Source of the DNA: Aquisalibacillus elongatus
Lineage (GTDB): Bacteria > Bacillota > Bacilli > Bacillales > Alkalibacillaceae
Reading direction: 5' to 3'
Length of the DNA: 64,000 bases
Assembly: GCF_003843875.1 (NCBI RefSeq)
Contig: NZ_RKRF01000008.1
Span: 310,001 to 374,000 of the forward strand
The translations under genes were made by a program, and so were the position numbers. The notes under the pieces were generated by a model. It had not been told where the DNA came from. It did not search any database and was given only the letters and a program-made list of their open reading frames with translations. Shown here one piece after another: positions 8,830 to 18,130 of this stretch; position 1 is the first letter of the stretch; each line of letters begins with the position of its first letter.

Positions 8830-11658
8830 ATGAACGTCATCCAGAATATTGGAAAAGCAATTTCGCCTTATAATTATGGGACTCTAAGTATGACTCAATT
8901 GAAAAGTGATGATCGTCAGATTACGATCAACATTCAGATTGATAAGGACTTACCATCTTTCTCAAGAAAAAATACGTCTTTAAAATTTTTAACAACAGAT
9001 CAAAGTTCAGAGGAATTCACTATTCCTGTTGAATCCATTGTTTATTTAGACCAAGATAATGAGTTGCAGTTTACATTTAATTTAAAGGAATTCATTCAAA
9101 ATATAAAGGCTAAAGAGCAATCTTGGTATCTACAAATTATAAAAAAGGACCTCTTCAAAGTTAACGTCTATAATGTCAAAACTTCTAAGTCTGTTAGGTC
9201 ATTACTACATACTCAAAAAGTATTTCGTGAAGGGTTTGTATTAACCCCATCTAAGGATGAACACCATAAGTTTGTTTTGGATCAATCATATGAATTTAGT
9301 TCAATGAATATCAATCACTTAATTAATTCGGTTGAAAGTGTTCAAAAGAAAGAAAACGGTATGTTAGTACAAGGAAGAGTTAATGATCAATTACTAAGTT
9401 TATATAAGCCTGACGAAATATATTTTGTCATGAGAGAGCGAGAAAAGACACGTTCTAATGTCTATTTAATTAGGTGGAACTCAGACTCAAAGTGGAGTGT
9501 TGAAATACCTTACGACGATCTACCAAAGAAAAATAGAACACTTGATTTTTATTTTAGTATTAAAAAAGAATCTTCTTATTATGAATTCCGTGTCAAATTA
9601 ATTGAGAACGTAGATTTTAGTGATAGTGTAGCCTATTTACCACATTATCTAAAGGGTGCAATGGAATATAAACCTTATCAAACTGAATTATATTCTTTTT
9701 CAATAAAGGCTAAGTCTAAAACTGCAAAATTAGAAGATCTTAAGATTAATAATGATTGCAATAGAATAAAGGGGATTATCAGAAGTGACTTGCAATTTAC
9801 TAACGAGACAAACTTAGTATTTAAAGAACGTGATGCAAATACAGAACTTTTATATCCTGTATCGCTTAAATACAAAAGAGGGAATTACTACTTCGACTGC
9901 CCTATTAATAAATTAGACTTATATCAAACTGAATATCATATTTATGATGTCTTTATAGAACATGTACTAGAAGAAAATCGGTTATTAATTCGCTTAAAGT
10001 CATCTGATGAGCAAATTAAGTTTGATACCATGATTGAACAAATTAGTGGTGATCAATTATTTCAAATGGAATTTTATATTACGGCAAATAATCGATTATC
10101 ATTTCGTTCGATACCGGCTCCTATTAATAATCAATTAACTTATGCTGAGTTTGAGAATGAACAGTTAATTATTAAAGGAGAGGCCTATTTAGAAAGAAGA
10201 TCAAAAATAGATATTCAAGATCAACAATTAGAATTGATTTTAAGGAATCGAGAGACTGATAAAGAGTTAGCTTATGAACAAAGTGTGCCGAATATAGACA
10301 TCGGAGTTCCTTTTAATGATTTAGAACAACTAATTCATGAACCTAAAGAAATTGTCGATGTGTTTGTTCGAATTACGTCAAATACTTATGTAAAAGAAGT
10401 AAAACTTGGCTTTGAGGAATTCGAATATTTTAAAGATGATTATTTAACCAAAAGTATAATAAAAGGTCACGATAAATCGATTCAAATATATTTAACGATA
10501 ACACCAAGCGGTAATTTAAAAGTTGAGTCTTATAGACAATCAAATAAATTTATTGATTTATTACATGAGATAAATGAAAGTGATGAATCGGTTAATGACA
10601 TCTGGATTGTAGGAGAAAGACCGGATACTGCTCAGGATACGGGATACCACTTTTTTAAGTTTTTACGTGAAAATTATCCGGAGAGAGAAGTATATTATGT
10701 GATTGAAAAAGACTCAAAAGATGTAGAAAACGTGTTGCCGTTAGGTAATGTATTATTTATAGGTACAGAAGAACATGTTGAAAAAAGTTTACAAGCAAAT
10801 GCGTTTTTCTGTTCTCATGATATCGAATATATTTTGCCATTTAAAAATAAAGATATGAAGAATTACCGTAATGGTTTAAGAGTATTTTTGCAGCATGGTG
10901 TTTTAGGTAGAAAAAATGTAGAGTACCATAAAACCTACTATAAATATCCGTTTGATATTTTCTGTGTTAGTTCAGAAGATGAAAAGAAAATGGTAATAGA
11001 TGAATTCCATTATGATGAAAACGAAGTTAGGGTGACAGGCTTATCAAGGTTTGATAACCTTTTTAGTTATAAAACAGAGAATAAGATACTATTAATACCA
11101 ACTTGGAGAGAATGGCTAACGACGAAGGAGAAATTCGAGGAGTCTGAGTATTTTCAAAGATACAAATCACTTATACAAGACCCGCGTTTAAATCAGATTT
11201 TAGAACAACATCAATTAAAGTTAGATTTTTACTTGCATTACAGAATGCAACAATATTTAGAAGAGCTTGATTTAGAAATCCCTTCTAATGTTCGGATTGT
11301 AAAAGCTGGTGAAGAAAAAGTTCAAGATCTATTAAAAACAAGCAAACTAATGATTACGGATTACTCCAGTGTATCTTTTGATTTTAATTTTATGGAAAAG
11401 CCAATAATATTTTATCACTTTGATTTCAGGCATTTCTTTTCTAAAGGAATGTTAAGGCCGAGAGATGAAACGTTTTTAGGTGATATCGTTCATACACAAC
11501 ATGACTTAATAGACACTCTTGAAGGATATATTAGTGCTAATTTTAAAGAAAAAGATGAAGTATCTAATCGTAAAGACCAAATTTTCACCTACATTGATCG
11601 TAATAACAGTGAACGTATATTAGCAGAAGCCCTATTACATTCCAAAATGCTGTCATAA
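8830..11658 (+). CDS. Long CDP-glycerol/ribitol glycerophosphotransferase (TagF/TarL-like catalytic domain with large N-terminal region)
   Basis: The protein has 942 residues. The C-terminal 380 or so residues form the glycerophosphotransferase fold: WIVGERPDTAQDTGYHFFKFLRENYP, FLQHGVLGRKNV, IPTWREWLTT, LHYRMQQYL and ITDYSSVSFDFNFMEKPIIFYHFD. The motifs deviate from the classic TWHGTPLK form (QHGVLGRK). The N-terminal 560 residues are mainly predicted beta strands without a recognisable catalytic motif; they may bind the polymer or membrane. ATG 8830 has CGGAG eight bases upstream. It lies downstream of the TarM-like gene, in the same direction. A polymerase or modifying transferase for wall teichoic acid is likely; the exact donor (CDP-glycerol or CDP-ribitol) is not determined. 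Confidence 0.8.
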   Translation: MNVIQNIGKAISPYNYGTLSMTQLKSDDRQITINIQIDKDLPSFSRKNTSLKFLTTDQSSEEFTIPVESIVYLDQDNELQFTFNLKEFIQNIKAKEQSWYLQIIKKDLFKVNVYNVKTSKSVRSLLHTQKVFREGFVLTPSKDEHHKFVLDQSYEFSSMNINHLINSVESVQKKENGMLVQGRVNDQLLSLYKPDEIYFVMREREKTRSNVYLIRWNSDSKWSVEIPYDDLPKKNRTLDFYFSIKKESSYYEFRVKLIENVDFSDSVAYLPHYLKGAMEYKPYQTELYSFSIKAKSKTAKLEDLKINNDCNRIKGIIRSDLQFTNETNLVFKERDANTELLYPVSLKYKRGNYYFDCPINKLDLYQTEYHIYDVFIEHVLEENRLLIRLKSSDEQIKFDTMIEQISGDQLFQMEFYITANNRLSFRSIPAPINNQLTYAEFENEQLIIKGEAYLERRSKIDIQDQQLELILRNRETDKELAYEQSVPNIDIGVPFNDLEQLIHEPKEIVDVFVRITSNTYVKEVKLGFEEFEYFKDDYLTKSIIKGHDKSIQIYLTITPSGNLKVESYRQSNKFIDLLHEINESDESVNDIWIVGERPDTAQDTGYHFFKFLRENYPEREVYYVIEKDSKDVENVLPLGNVLFIGTEEHVEKSLQANAFFCSHDIEYILPFKNKDMKNYRNGLRVFLQHGVLGRKNVEYHKTYYKYPFDIFCVSSEDEKKMVIDEFHYDENEVRVTGLSRFDNLFSYKTENKILLIPTWREWLTTKEKFEESEYFQRYKSLIQDPRLNQILEQHQLKLDFYLHYRMQQYLEELDLEIPSNVRIVKAGEEKVQDLLKTSKLMITDYSSVSFDFNFMEKPIIFYHFDFRHFFSKGMLRPRDETFLGDIVHTQHDLIDTLEGYISANFKEKDEVSNRKDQIFTYIDRNNSERILAEALLHSKMLS

Positions 11659-11667
11659 AATGTAACC

Positions 11668-11695
11668 TTCTGTCGTAAATAATTTATGATATAAT
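11668..11695 (+). promoter_or_regulatory. Probable sigma-A promoter of the sulfate-activation operon
   Basis: An extended -10 box TGaTATAAT (hexamer 11690-11695) lies 64 bases before the sat start, with a weak -35 (TTCTGT, 16-base spacing). No riboswitch or T-box structure fits in the 100-base gap. Confidence 0.55.
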
Positions 11696-11758
11696 TTACA
11701 AGGGTAATATATATCATTATAATCTACTTGTAGTAATTGACTAGGAGGTACATACAGT

Positions 11759-12916
11759 ATGACACAATTAATCGAGGCTCACGGAGGCGAATTAGTTAAC
11801 CGTGAATTACAAGGTGCTGAGCGTGAACAAGCACTAAAAGAGGCTGAAGATTTAAAAGTTTTAGAAGTGAATAACTGGGAAATTTCTGATATCGAATTAA
11901 TCGGTATCGGTGGCTTTAGCCCATTAAAAGGATTCATGGGTCAAAAAGATTATGAAAGTGTCGTTCAAAACACTCGTCTAGCAGATGGAACGGTTTGGAG
12001 TGTTCCGATTACGCTATCTGTCACAAAGGATGAATCAGATCTATACAACGTTGGAGAGAAAATTGCACTTAAAGGTGCTGATGGTGTAATTTATGCAACA
12101 CTAACTGTTGAAGAGAAGTATGAAGCTACTAAACAAGAAGAAGCACAAAACGTTTATGGCACAACAGAATCAGAACACCCTGGTGTTAAAAAACTCTACG
12201 AACGTGGCGACATTTATATAGGTGGCCCAATTACATTATTAAACAGACCAGGTCATGGTGAGTTTGAGGATTTCTATATGGATCCATCTGAGACGCGTCA
12301 AATGTTTAAAGACTTAGGTTGGAAAACAATTGTTGGTTTCCAAACGCGTAATCCAGTTCACCGTGCGCATGAGCATATTCAAAAAACAGCACTTGAAGCA
12401 GTAGATGGGCTACTACTTAACCCATTAGTAGGTGAAACAAAATCAGATGACATTCCAGCAGATGTCCGTATGGAAAGTTATCAAGTGATTTTAAAGAACT
12501 ACTACGTGGAAGACCGTGTACGTTTAGTTATTTACCCAGCTGCGATGCGCTATGCTGGTCCTAAGGAAGCGATTTTACACGCGATTGTACGTAAGAACTA
12601 TGGTTGCACACACTTCATTGTCGGTCGTGACCATGCGGGTGTTGGTGACTATTACGGCACGTATGATGCCCAAAAATTAATCGAGCAGTATGAGCAAGAA
12701 TTAGGTATGACGATCTTTAAGTTTGAACACGCATTTTATTGCACCGTTTGTGAGAATATGGCATCTGCTAAGACATGCCCTCATGACAAAGAAAACCATG
12801 TTCATTTAAGCGGAACGAAAGTACGCGAAATGCTACGTAATGGTGAGCGTCCACCGAAAGAATTCTCAAGACCAGAAGTAGCAGATGTGTTAATTAAAGG
12901 AATGCAACAAGTATAA
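11759..12916 (+). CDS. sat: Sulfate adenylyltransferase (ATP sulfurylase)
   Basis: The 385-residue enzyme makes adenosine 5'-phosphosulfate (APS) from sulfate and ATP. The family motif [11 protein letters not shown] is at residues 195-205, and [12 protein letters not shown] follows near 290. The C-terminal region has the [16 protein letters not shown] cluster, a likely zinc site found in bacterial single-domain Sat proteins. There is no fused APS kinase domain. The start ATG has a perfect AGGAGG. It is the first gene of sat-permease-cysC-cysQ. No APS/PAPS reductase or sulfite reductase is nearby, so the operon looks built to supply PAPS and not cysteine. It faces a sulfotransferase operon. 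Confidence 0.95.
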   Translation: MTQLIEAHGGELVNRELQGAEREQALKEAEDLKVLEVNNWEISDIELIGIGGFSPLKGFMGQKDYESVVQNTRLADGTVWSVPITLSVTKDESDLYNVGEKIALKGADGVIYATLTVEEKYEATKQEEAQNVYGTTESEHPGVKKLYERGDIYIGGPITLLNRPGHGEFEDFYMDPSETRQMFKDLGWKTIVGFQTRNPVHRAHEHIQKTALEAVDGLLLNPLVGETKSDDIPADVRMESYQVILKNYYVEDRVRLVIYPAAMRYAGPKEAILHAIVRKNYGCTHFIVGRDHAGVGDYYGTYDAQKLIEQYEQELGMTIFKFEHAFYCTVCENMASAKTCPHDKENHVHLSGTKVREMLRNGERPPKEFSRPEVADVLIKGMQQV

Positions 12917-12931
12917 AGGGGTATTATCCCA

Positions 12932-14716
12932 ATGACCTTTGAAATGGTTTTTGTATTAATTGTGGTACTAGCCATGTTAGTCGGGCTTCTATTTGAAGTT
13001 GCCCGGCCTGACATGGTTGTTTTTTCAGCATTAACAATATTACTTATAGCGGGCATATTAACACCTCAAGAAGCTTTGAAAGGTTTCTCTAACGAGGGTA
13101 TGTTAACTATTGCTCTATTATTTGTGGTAGCAGGTGCTGTGAAGAAAAGCGGTATTATAGATCGCTTAATTCAAAAATGGCTTCAAAATACTAGCACGAT
13201 GGCTGGAATGTCAGGGAAATTCTTTGCTCCATTATCGTTTTTCTCTGCTTTCTTAAACAACACACCCATTGTTGTAACCTTCACCCCTGTGCTACGTAAA
13301 TGGTGTCAAGATAAAGGGATTGCACCATCCAAGCTATTAATACCGTTATCTTACGTCACCATATTAGGCGGTACCATGACGTTAATGGGGACGTCTACGA
13401 ATCTAGTAGTACATGGGATGCTGAAGGAACTTGGGTTTGATGGATTTTCATTTTTTCAATTAGCCATTGTAGGGGTGCCGATTACATTAGTCGGGTTAAT
13501 CTATTTAACAACAATTGCCCCCAAAATATTGCCTTCATATAAAAGTTTTCAAGATAAAATGAAGGAAAATACGAGGGAATACATGGCTGAGTTGACAGTG
13601 GGCAATGACTTTCCTCATGTCAATCAGACCGTTAAAAAAGCCGGGTTACGTGATTTAAAGGGTCTATTCTTGATAGAAATTATTCGAAATAATGAGATTG
13701 TATCACCAGTAGGGTCAAATACGATTATCCGCCCTGGCGATCGCCTTATTTTCACAGGTCTCATATCAACAATTGCTGATTTGGAGAAAATGAAAGGGTT
13801 GTATTTAGAGACGGGGACGCATTTAAGACTTGAGGATCTTAAGAGTGGGAATGGTGAAACACAGTTACTAGAAGCTGTTGTATCTCATGATTCATCATTA
13901 TTGTCTAAAACGATTAAACAATCACATTTCCGTTCCAAATATGATGCGGGTGTCATAGCTGTACATAGAAACAATGAACGAATTAAGAGTAAGATTGGTG
14001 ATATCGTTTTAAAACCTGGGGATACACTATTATTGCTCACAGGTGCTGATTTTATAGATAAGCATCAATATTCAAATGATTTTTATGTGATATCATCACT
14101 CGGAACACCGAAGGAACTAAATGAAGACCCAGTTAAAGGCTGGTTCTCAATAGCAGTCCTAGTGTCTATGGTAGTATTGGTAGCCTTGGGAATCTTGAGT
14201 ATGTTTAAGGCTATGTTATTAGCGGTTCTCATTTTATTTATCGGTAAGGCAATTACACCAGAAGAAGCAAAAGGATATATACAATTCCATGTCTTATTAT
14301 TAATAGCCAGTGCTATTGGAGTTGGGGCGGCCATGACGGAAACAGGACTAGCACAATTAATGGCGCAGGAAGCCTTGAATTTAATTGAGCCATTCGGAAT
14401 GGTTGCCGTGATTTTATTAGTTTATCTATTAACGAATATTTTTACCGAATTAATCACGAATGCTGCAGCAGCTGTCTTAATGCTTCCGATCGGGATTGAA
14501 ATGGCCAATCAGCTAAACATTGACCCTATGGGGTTAGCTATAACCATTGCCATAGCAGCATCAGCTAGTTTCGTTACACCAATTGGTTATCAGACAAACT
14601 TGATTGTGTACGGACCTGGTGGTTATAAATTTAGCGACTATATAAAAGTAGGATTACCATTATCATTAATTGTGATGATTGTGACAACATTTATTATTAC
14701 TCAAACATGGGTTTAG
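12932..14716 (+). CDS. SLC13/DASS-type anion permease with two RCK_C (TrkA-C) domains, probable sulfate transporter
   Basis: This 594-residue membrane protein has two halves of hydrophobic segments (about 1-200 and 400-594). They flank a soluble middle (about 205-390) with two TrkA-C-like modules, seen as [18 protein letters not shown] and [18 protein letters not shown]. Signatures of the CitM/SLC13 superfamily are [21 protein letters not shown] and [17 protein letters not shown]. Members with this architecture include the SAC1/SLT sulfate transporters. The position between sat and cysC makes sulfate the most likely substrate (inference). The start lies 15 bases after the sat stop, with AAAGGGG upstream. 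Confidence 0.85.
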   Translation: MTFEMVFVLIVVLAMLVGLLFEVARPDMVVFSALTILLIAGILTPQEALKGFSNEGMLTIALLFVVAGAVKKSGIIDRLIQKWLQNTSTMAGMSGKFFAPLSFFSAFLNNTPIVVTFTPVLRKWCQDKGIAPSKLLIPLSYVTILGGTMTLMGTSTNLVVHGMLKELGFDGFSFFQLAIVGVPITLVGLIYLTTIAPKILPSYKSFQDKMKENTREYMAELTVGNDFPHVNQTVKKAGLRDLKGLFLIEIIRNNEIVSPVGSNTIIRPGDRLIFTGLISTIADLEKMKGLYLETGTHLRLEDLKSGNGETQLLEAVVSHDSSLLSKTIKQSHFRSKYDAGVIAVHRNNERIKSKIGDIVLKPGDTLLLLTGADFIDKHQYSNDFYVISSLGTPKELNEDPVKGWFSIAVLVSMVVLVALGILSMFKAMLLAVLILFIGKAITPEEAKGYIQFHVLLLIASAIGVGAAMTETGLAQLMAQEALNLIEPFGMVAVILLVYLLTNIFTELITNAAAAVLMLPIGIEMANQLNIDPMGLAITIAIAASASFVTPIGYQTNLIVYGPGGYKFSDYIKVGLPLSLIVMIVTTFIITQTWV

Positions 14717-14726
14717 GAGGATTATA

Positions 14727-15332
14727 ATGACAAAATCAGAAAACATTGTATGGCATGACTCAAAAGTCGTAAAAGAAGAGCGCCAAAAACTTAACGGACA
14801 CAAAAGTGCTGTCGTGTGGTTTACAGGTTTATCAGGTGCAGGTAAATCCACGATCTCAGTAGAGGTTGAAAAGGAACTTTATAAGCAAGGGGTTCATACG
14901 TATCGCTTAGATGGTGATAATGTGCGCCATGGCTTAAATAATAACCTTGGATTTAGCGCAGAAGACCGTGCTGAAAATATTCGTCGGGTGGGCGAAGTTG
15001 CTAAGTTAATGGCAGACGCTGGGTTACTTACTCTAACTGCTTTTATTTCACCTTATCGTGAAGACCGTGACAAAGTTCGTGAAATTATGGATGATGGAGA
15101 ATTTATCGAAGTCTTTGTTAAATGTGATCTAGATGTATGCGAATCCAGAGATCCAAAAGGGCTTTATAAAAAAGCCCGTGCTGGTGAAATCAAAGGGTTT
15201 ACAGGAATTGATGATCCTTATGAAGAACCAAATAACCCTGAAATAATCGTTGAATCGGATAAGAACTCAATAGAAGAATGTGTTCAACAAGTCGTCAATC
15301 ACTTAAAAGCAAAAGGCTATCTAGAGGTATAA
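14727..15332 (+). CDS. cysC: Adenylyl-sulfate (APS) kinase
   Basis: The 201-residue enzyme phosphorylates APS to PAPS, the universal sulfate donor. The P-loop GLSGAGKST is at residues 34-42, followed by [18 protein letters not shown] and the family region [13 protein letters not shown]. The length is normal for single-domain CysC. The start has TAGGAGG upstream and lies 11 bases after the permease stop. cysQ follows after 3 bases. The tight spacing indicates one transcript. Confidence 0.96.
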   Translation: MTKSENIVWHDSKVVKEERQKLNGHKSAVVWFTGLSGAGKSTISVEVEKELYKQGVHTYRLDGDNVRHGLNNNLGFSAEDRAENIRRVGEVAKLMADAGLLTLTAFISPYREDRDKVREIMDDGEFIEVFVKCDLDVCESRDPKGLYKKARAGEIKGFTGIDDPYEEPNNPEIIVESDKNSIEECVQQVVNHLKAKGYLEV

Positions 15333-15335
15333 ACA

Positions 15336-16124
15336 ATGTTAAAAGAAGTTGTAGATATTTCTATTAATGCTGGTAAAGAGATCATGGAGATTTATAAAAA
15401 AGACTTCGATGTGGAGTATAAGGAAGATGAATCACCTTTAACAACGGCTGACCAACGTTCGCACGATGTCATTATGAAAGGGTTAACTCAACACTTTCCT
15501 GACATACCAGTTCTCAGTGAAGAGGGAGCAGACATTCCTTATGACGAACGAAAGAACTGGGAGAAATTCTTTTTAGTCGACCCACTTGATGGTACGAAAG
15601 AATTTATTAAGAAAAACGGTGAATTCACGGTTAACATCGCTCTAATTGAAGGTCATTATCCATCGCTAGGCGTTATTTATACACCTGCATTAGATATTTT
15701 ATATATCGGTGTTGAAGGTAAAGGCGCTTATAAACTAAAGGATGCTTCTAAAGCTACCTTTACAACTGATGAAGACTTATATCAAGTAAGCGACAAACTA
15801 CCAATCGTAGAATCAAAAGAAACGGTTAACGTTGTTGCAAGCCGTTCTCATATGTCACAAGAAACTGAAGACTTTATTAATAGTCTAAAAGAAAAGCACG
15901 ATGACGTTCAGACAGTTTCATCAGGCAGCTCGCTAAAATTCTGCTTAGTGGCAGAAGGCGAAGCAGACTATTATCCAAGGTACGCACCGACGATGGAATG
16001 GGACACGGGTGCCGGTCAAGCCATTGTTGAGGCTGCAGGTAAAGACGTGATTCGTTATGGAGATGAAGAACGATTTTATTATAATAGAGAAAACCTTAAA
16101 AATGGATGGTTTTTAGTAAAATAG
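15336..16124 (+). CDS. cysQ: 3'(2'),5'-bisphosphate nucleotidase (PAP phosphatase)
   Basis: This 262-residue member of the inositol monophosphatase-like family has the metal-binding motif DPLDGTKEF (residues 82-90), an upstream Glu pair SEEG (61-64), and the C-terminal WDTGAGQAI. CysQ converts 3'-phosphoadenosine 5'-phosphate (PAP), the by-product of PAPS use, to AMP. PAP is released both by PAPS reductase and by sulfotransferases. With no reductase in the window, the sulfotransferase at 17140 is the natural source. It follows cysC by three bases, and a terminator overlaps its stop codon. Confidence 0.92.
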   Translation: MLKEVVDISINAGKEIMEIYKKDFDVEYKEDESPLTTADQRSHDVIMKGLTQHFPDIPVLSEEGADIPYDERKNWEKFFLVDPLDGTKEFIKKNGEFTVNIALIEGHYPSLGVIYTPALDILYIGVEGKGAYKLKDASKATFTTDEDLYQVSDKLPIVESKETVNVVASRSHMSQETEDFINSLKEKHDDVQTVSSGSSLKFCLVAEGEADYYPRYAPTMEWDTGAGQAIVEAAGKDVIRYGDEERFYYNRENLKNGWFLVK

Positions 16125-16149
16125 CAGGGATTAGCCCTGCTATTTTTTG
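16119..16149 (+). terminator. Rho-independent terminator after cysQ
   Basis: An 11-base-pair stem (arms 16119-16129 and 16135-16145) is followed by T residues. The cysQ stop codon is inside the left arm. Confidence 0.88.
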
Positions 16150-16318
16150 TAATTAATGAAAAAGGTCTGAAAACAAAAAACTTTGTAGCTTTTCGACAAG
16201 TTTCGATGTATATTAATTTAGAAAAATGGTCTGAAGTTGACGTTTAGGGGTCTGAAGCCGTGAAAAAAGGTCCTGAAATAGAGGTGGATTCGTAATACAA
16301 AGAAAGAGGCTGGATTAA
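16129..16318 (+). repeat. Decayed direct repeat, copy A (two blocks) with several GGTCTGAA motifs
   Basis: Block one, about 16129-16171, starts in the cysQ terminator. Block two is about 16260-16318. Together they match, in order, the 17043-17129 copy on the other side of the small ORF at 16631. Between the blocks GGTCTGAA recurs at 16164, 16228 and 16249, and a variant GGTCCTGAA is at 16269. The rest of the 16150-16630 gap shows no ORF that I trust and no clear promoter. Confidence 0.6.
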
Positions 16319-16630
16319 TCGTAACGGGTTCCGTTCAGAAGTGCTCAGAGACAGAAACACTACTATTTCACAAGTAAAAATCGCATATATTTCATGCATG
16401 TTATATTGCTGATATATCTAGGAATTATAAGGTGTTAATATATAATCACTTTCCAAATCACTTGGCTATTCACAGGGGTTGAAATAAATATTGTTGTAGA
16501 AATGAATTGAATGATTTCAATGTGATTGTTATTTTTAATCAAGGTTTAAATGGAAAGTTATGTTAAAATTATATTTAAAGTTGGGGTTTCAGTTTAAATG
16601 ATCAACGAAGGAATTTGGGAGGGATTGTGA

Positions 16631-16891
16631 ATGAGAGAAAAATTTAAGAGGTTAATGGTTTTCGGCTTACTATTAAGCTTAATTGGATTAATATTAATGT
16701 TCTCCAGTGTTAATTTTGGAACATCACTTGCTCAAAAATGGCAATTTGAACGAGGTGTAGTAGAACCCTGGTTTGGAACTGTTGTTGAAGGCTATACGAA
16801 TATGTTTTTATTTTCAGGCAGTATATTTTTGGGGAGCGGACTGTTAACTCTTATACTTGTTTACTATACTGTCGTCAATTCAAAAAATTAA
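16631..16891 (+). CDS. Small two-helix membrane protein, unknown function
   Basis: The 86-residue protein has two predicted transmembrane helices (about residues 8-27 and 56-80). About 28 residues lie between them (from FGTSLAQKWQ to GYTNMF), probably outside the cell. I do not recognise a family. The start is supported by GGGAGGGA seven bases upstream, and a good terminator follows, so it is probably a real gene with its own promoter. It sits between the PAPS operon and the sulfotransferase, inside a pair of decayed direct repeats. A role in the sulfated glycan system is possible but unproven. Confidence 0.65.
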   Translation: MREKFKRLMVFGLLLSLIGLILMFSSVNFGTSLAQKWQFERGVVEPWFGTVVEGYTNMFLFSGSIFLGSGLLTLILVYYTVVNSKN

Positions 16892-16933
16892 GAGCTTATT
16901 AAAGTATTTGTAGTTGAAGAAGGAAAATACAAG

Positions 16934-16969
16934 CTAAGGACTTAGAAGAAAAGCTAAGTCCTTTTTTGT
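16934..16969 (+). terminator. Rho-independent terminator after the small membrane protein gene
   Basis: The arms AAGGACTTAG and CTAAGTCCTT enclose a short A-rich loop and are followed by TTTTT. Confidence 0.85.
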
Positions 16970-17042
16970 GTGGTCAATAATGTGAATTATATTGTATTTT
17001 TTATTGCGTTTTAAGGTATTGCACCTCACAACGGACCAGTTA

Positions 17043-17129
17043 GAATTAGCCCCTGCTATTTTTGTTTAATGAATGAAAAAAGGTGCTGAAACAGAGATGA
17101 ATCTGCAATACAAAAAAGAGGCTGGGTTA
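17043..17129 (+). repeat. Decayed direct repeat, copy B
   Basis: It matches the two blocks of copy A at 16129-16318: first the ATTAGCCC-CTGCTATTTTTGT part, then GAAAAAAGGT-CTGAAA, AATACAAA and AGAGGCTGG. The last part forms one arm of the sulfotransferase terminator. By eye, identity is roughly three bases in four or better in the aligned blocks. Confidence 0.6.
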
Positions 17130-17141
17130 GATCCCAGCCTC
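17110..17141 (-). terminator. Rho-independent terminator of the sulfotransferase operon
   Basis: The stem GAGGCTGGG / CCCAGCCTC (about 17118-17141) is followed on the minus strand by six T. It abuts the sulfotransferase stop codon. Confidence 0.88.
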
Positions 17142-18048
17142 AATATAAATAATTATCGGGTAAGTTAACATTGTCACGTTGACTTAGCTTAATATTATCC
17201 TCTTTGTAGCGCTCACGTATTTTGCGCTGAATGTCTTCGGGTAAAGTATAACGTTTGTAATGAATTTTGTAACTGATCTTGTTTTGTAAAAATGGACGCG
17301 GCCAGAGTTTACCAAATCGTTTCGTTTTTTTTGGCTTAATTCTACCATTCGGGTTTTGCTTAGAGTAGAAGAAATAATTCAAACGACGTGCAATTTTCGC
17401 TTGTAAAACACCATAACTCTTATTAGCAGGATAATCATCGTAATCAGGTATTTTCTTAACACCTATATAATTTAACAGTGCCAATAAATAGCCTTTTTGA
17501 TCTTTTTTAAGATTCTCATAGATGAATAAGTAATAATCTTGTCCAAAGATCTCTTCAACTAAATCAAGATATTCATTGTATTTATATTGGTCTAATACCT
17601 CGTGTTTTTCAAGCTTATCCATATAATCTTCGGCTTGCTTATAGCCACCCATATGCAAGTGTTGAACATATAAAGAGGTCATCATCTGAACTTGTTCTCG
17701 GATACCGATGATTAACTTCACGTCATATTGATCTTCAGGAAACACACGTCTAAGGTCTTTTAGAATCGTAGCCGCCTTTTTAGGTTTCTTTTGCTTAAAA
17801 GGGCTACCCGATAAACCTTCATAAGATATTAAAGTCGGTTTGCCTTCCTTGCCTAGTTCATCAAACCTATTTCTGATTTCTAAAATATCTTCATCTTTGA
17901 GTTTTCTAACACGCAAACGATATAACTCATTTTTTATTTTTTTGTTTTTAATGTGTTTTACCTTCTTTAAATTCGGGAAAATACTATTTTGTAAAAATGT
18001 CGTAGCTGTCTTATGATAGCCAACATGTAAATAGATTGTTTTTTTCAA
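17140..18048 (-). CDS. PAPS-dependent sulfotransferase family protein
   Basis: This 302-residue protein probably moves a sulfuryl group from PAPS to a carbohydrate. The 5'-phosphosulfate-binding loop is at the very N-terminus: HVGYHKTATTFLQ, residues 8-20, with the expected Lys at 13. The 3'-phosphate-binding segment is IGIREQVQMMTSLY, with Arg 117 and Ser 125 at the standard eight-residue spacing. No signal peptide is visible, so sulfation would occur in the cytoplasm on nucleotide- or lipid-linked sugars. The start is TTG 18048 with GTGGGTG upstream. It is the last gene of a minus-strand operon with a glycosyltransferase, a flippase and a polymerase, and it converges on sat-cysC-cysQ. The family assignment rests on motifs; the substrate is inferred from the neighbours. 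Confidence 0.85.
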   Translation of the reverse strand: MKKTIYLHVGYHKTATTFLQNSIFPNLKKVKHIKNKKIKNELYRLRVRKLKDEDILEIRNRFDELGKEGKPTLISYEGLSGSPFKQKKPKKAATILKDLRRVFPEDQYDVKLIIGIREQVQMMTSLYVQHLHMGGYKQAEDYMDKLEKHEVLDQYKYNEYLDLVEEIFGQDYYLFIYENLKKDQKGYLLALLNYIGVKKIPDYDDYPANKSYGVLQAKIARRLNYFFYSKQNPNGRIKPKKTKRFGKLWPRPFLQNKISYKIHYKRYTLPEDIQRKIRERYKEDNIKLSQRDNVNLPDNYLY

Positions 18049-18130
18049 CTGTCAACACCCACTTTGTATGTAGTACGCTTGATAAATTATAAATCAATTC
18101 TAGGTATGTCGCAATGAGTCTTAAGAAATA

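Noticed and set aside
11659-11758. Possible SAM or T-box riboswitch before sat
   Set aside because: The gap is only 100 bases and has a promoter and ribosome site but no stacked stems or conserved box motifs.
11759-16124. Ordinary cysteine-biosynthesis sulfate assimilation operon
   Set aside because: APS/PAPS reductase and sulfite reductase are absent from the window, and a sulfotransferase operon is adjacent; it cannot be fully excluded without the rest of the genome.
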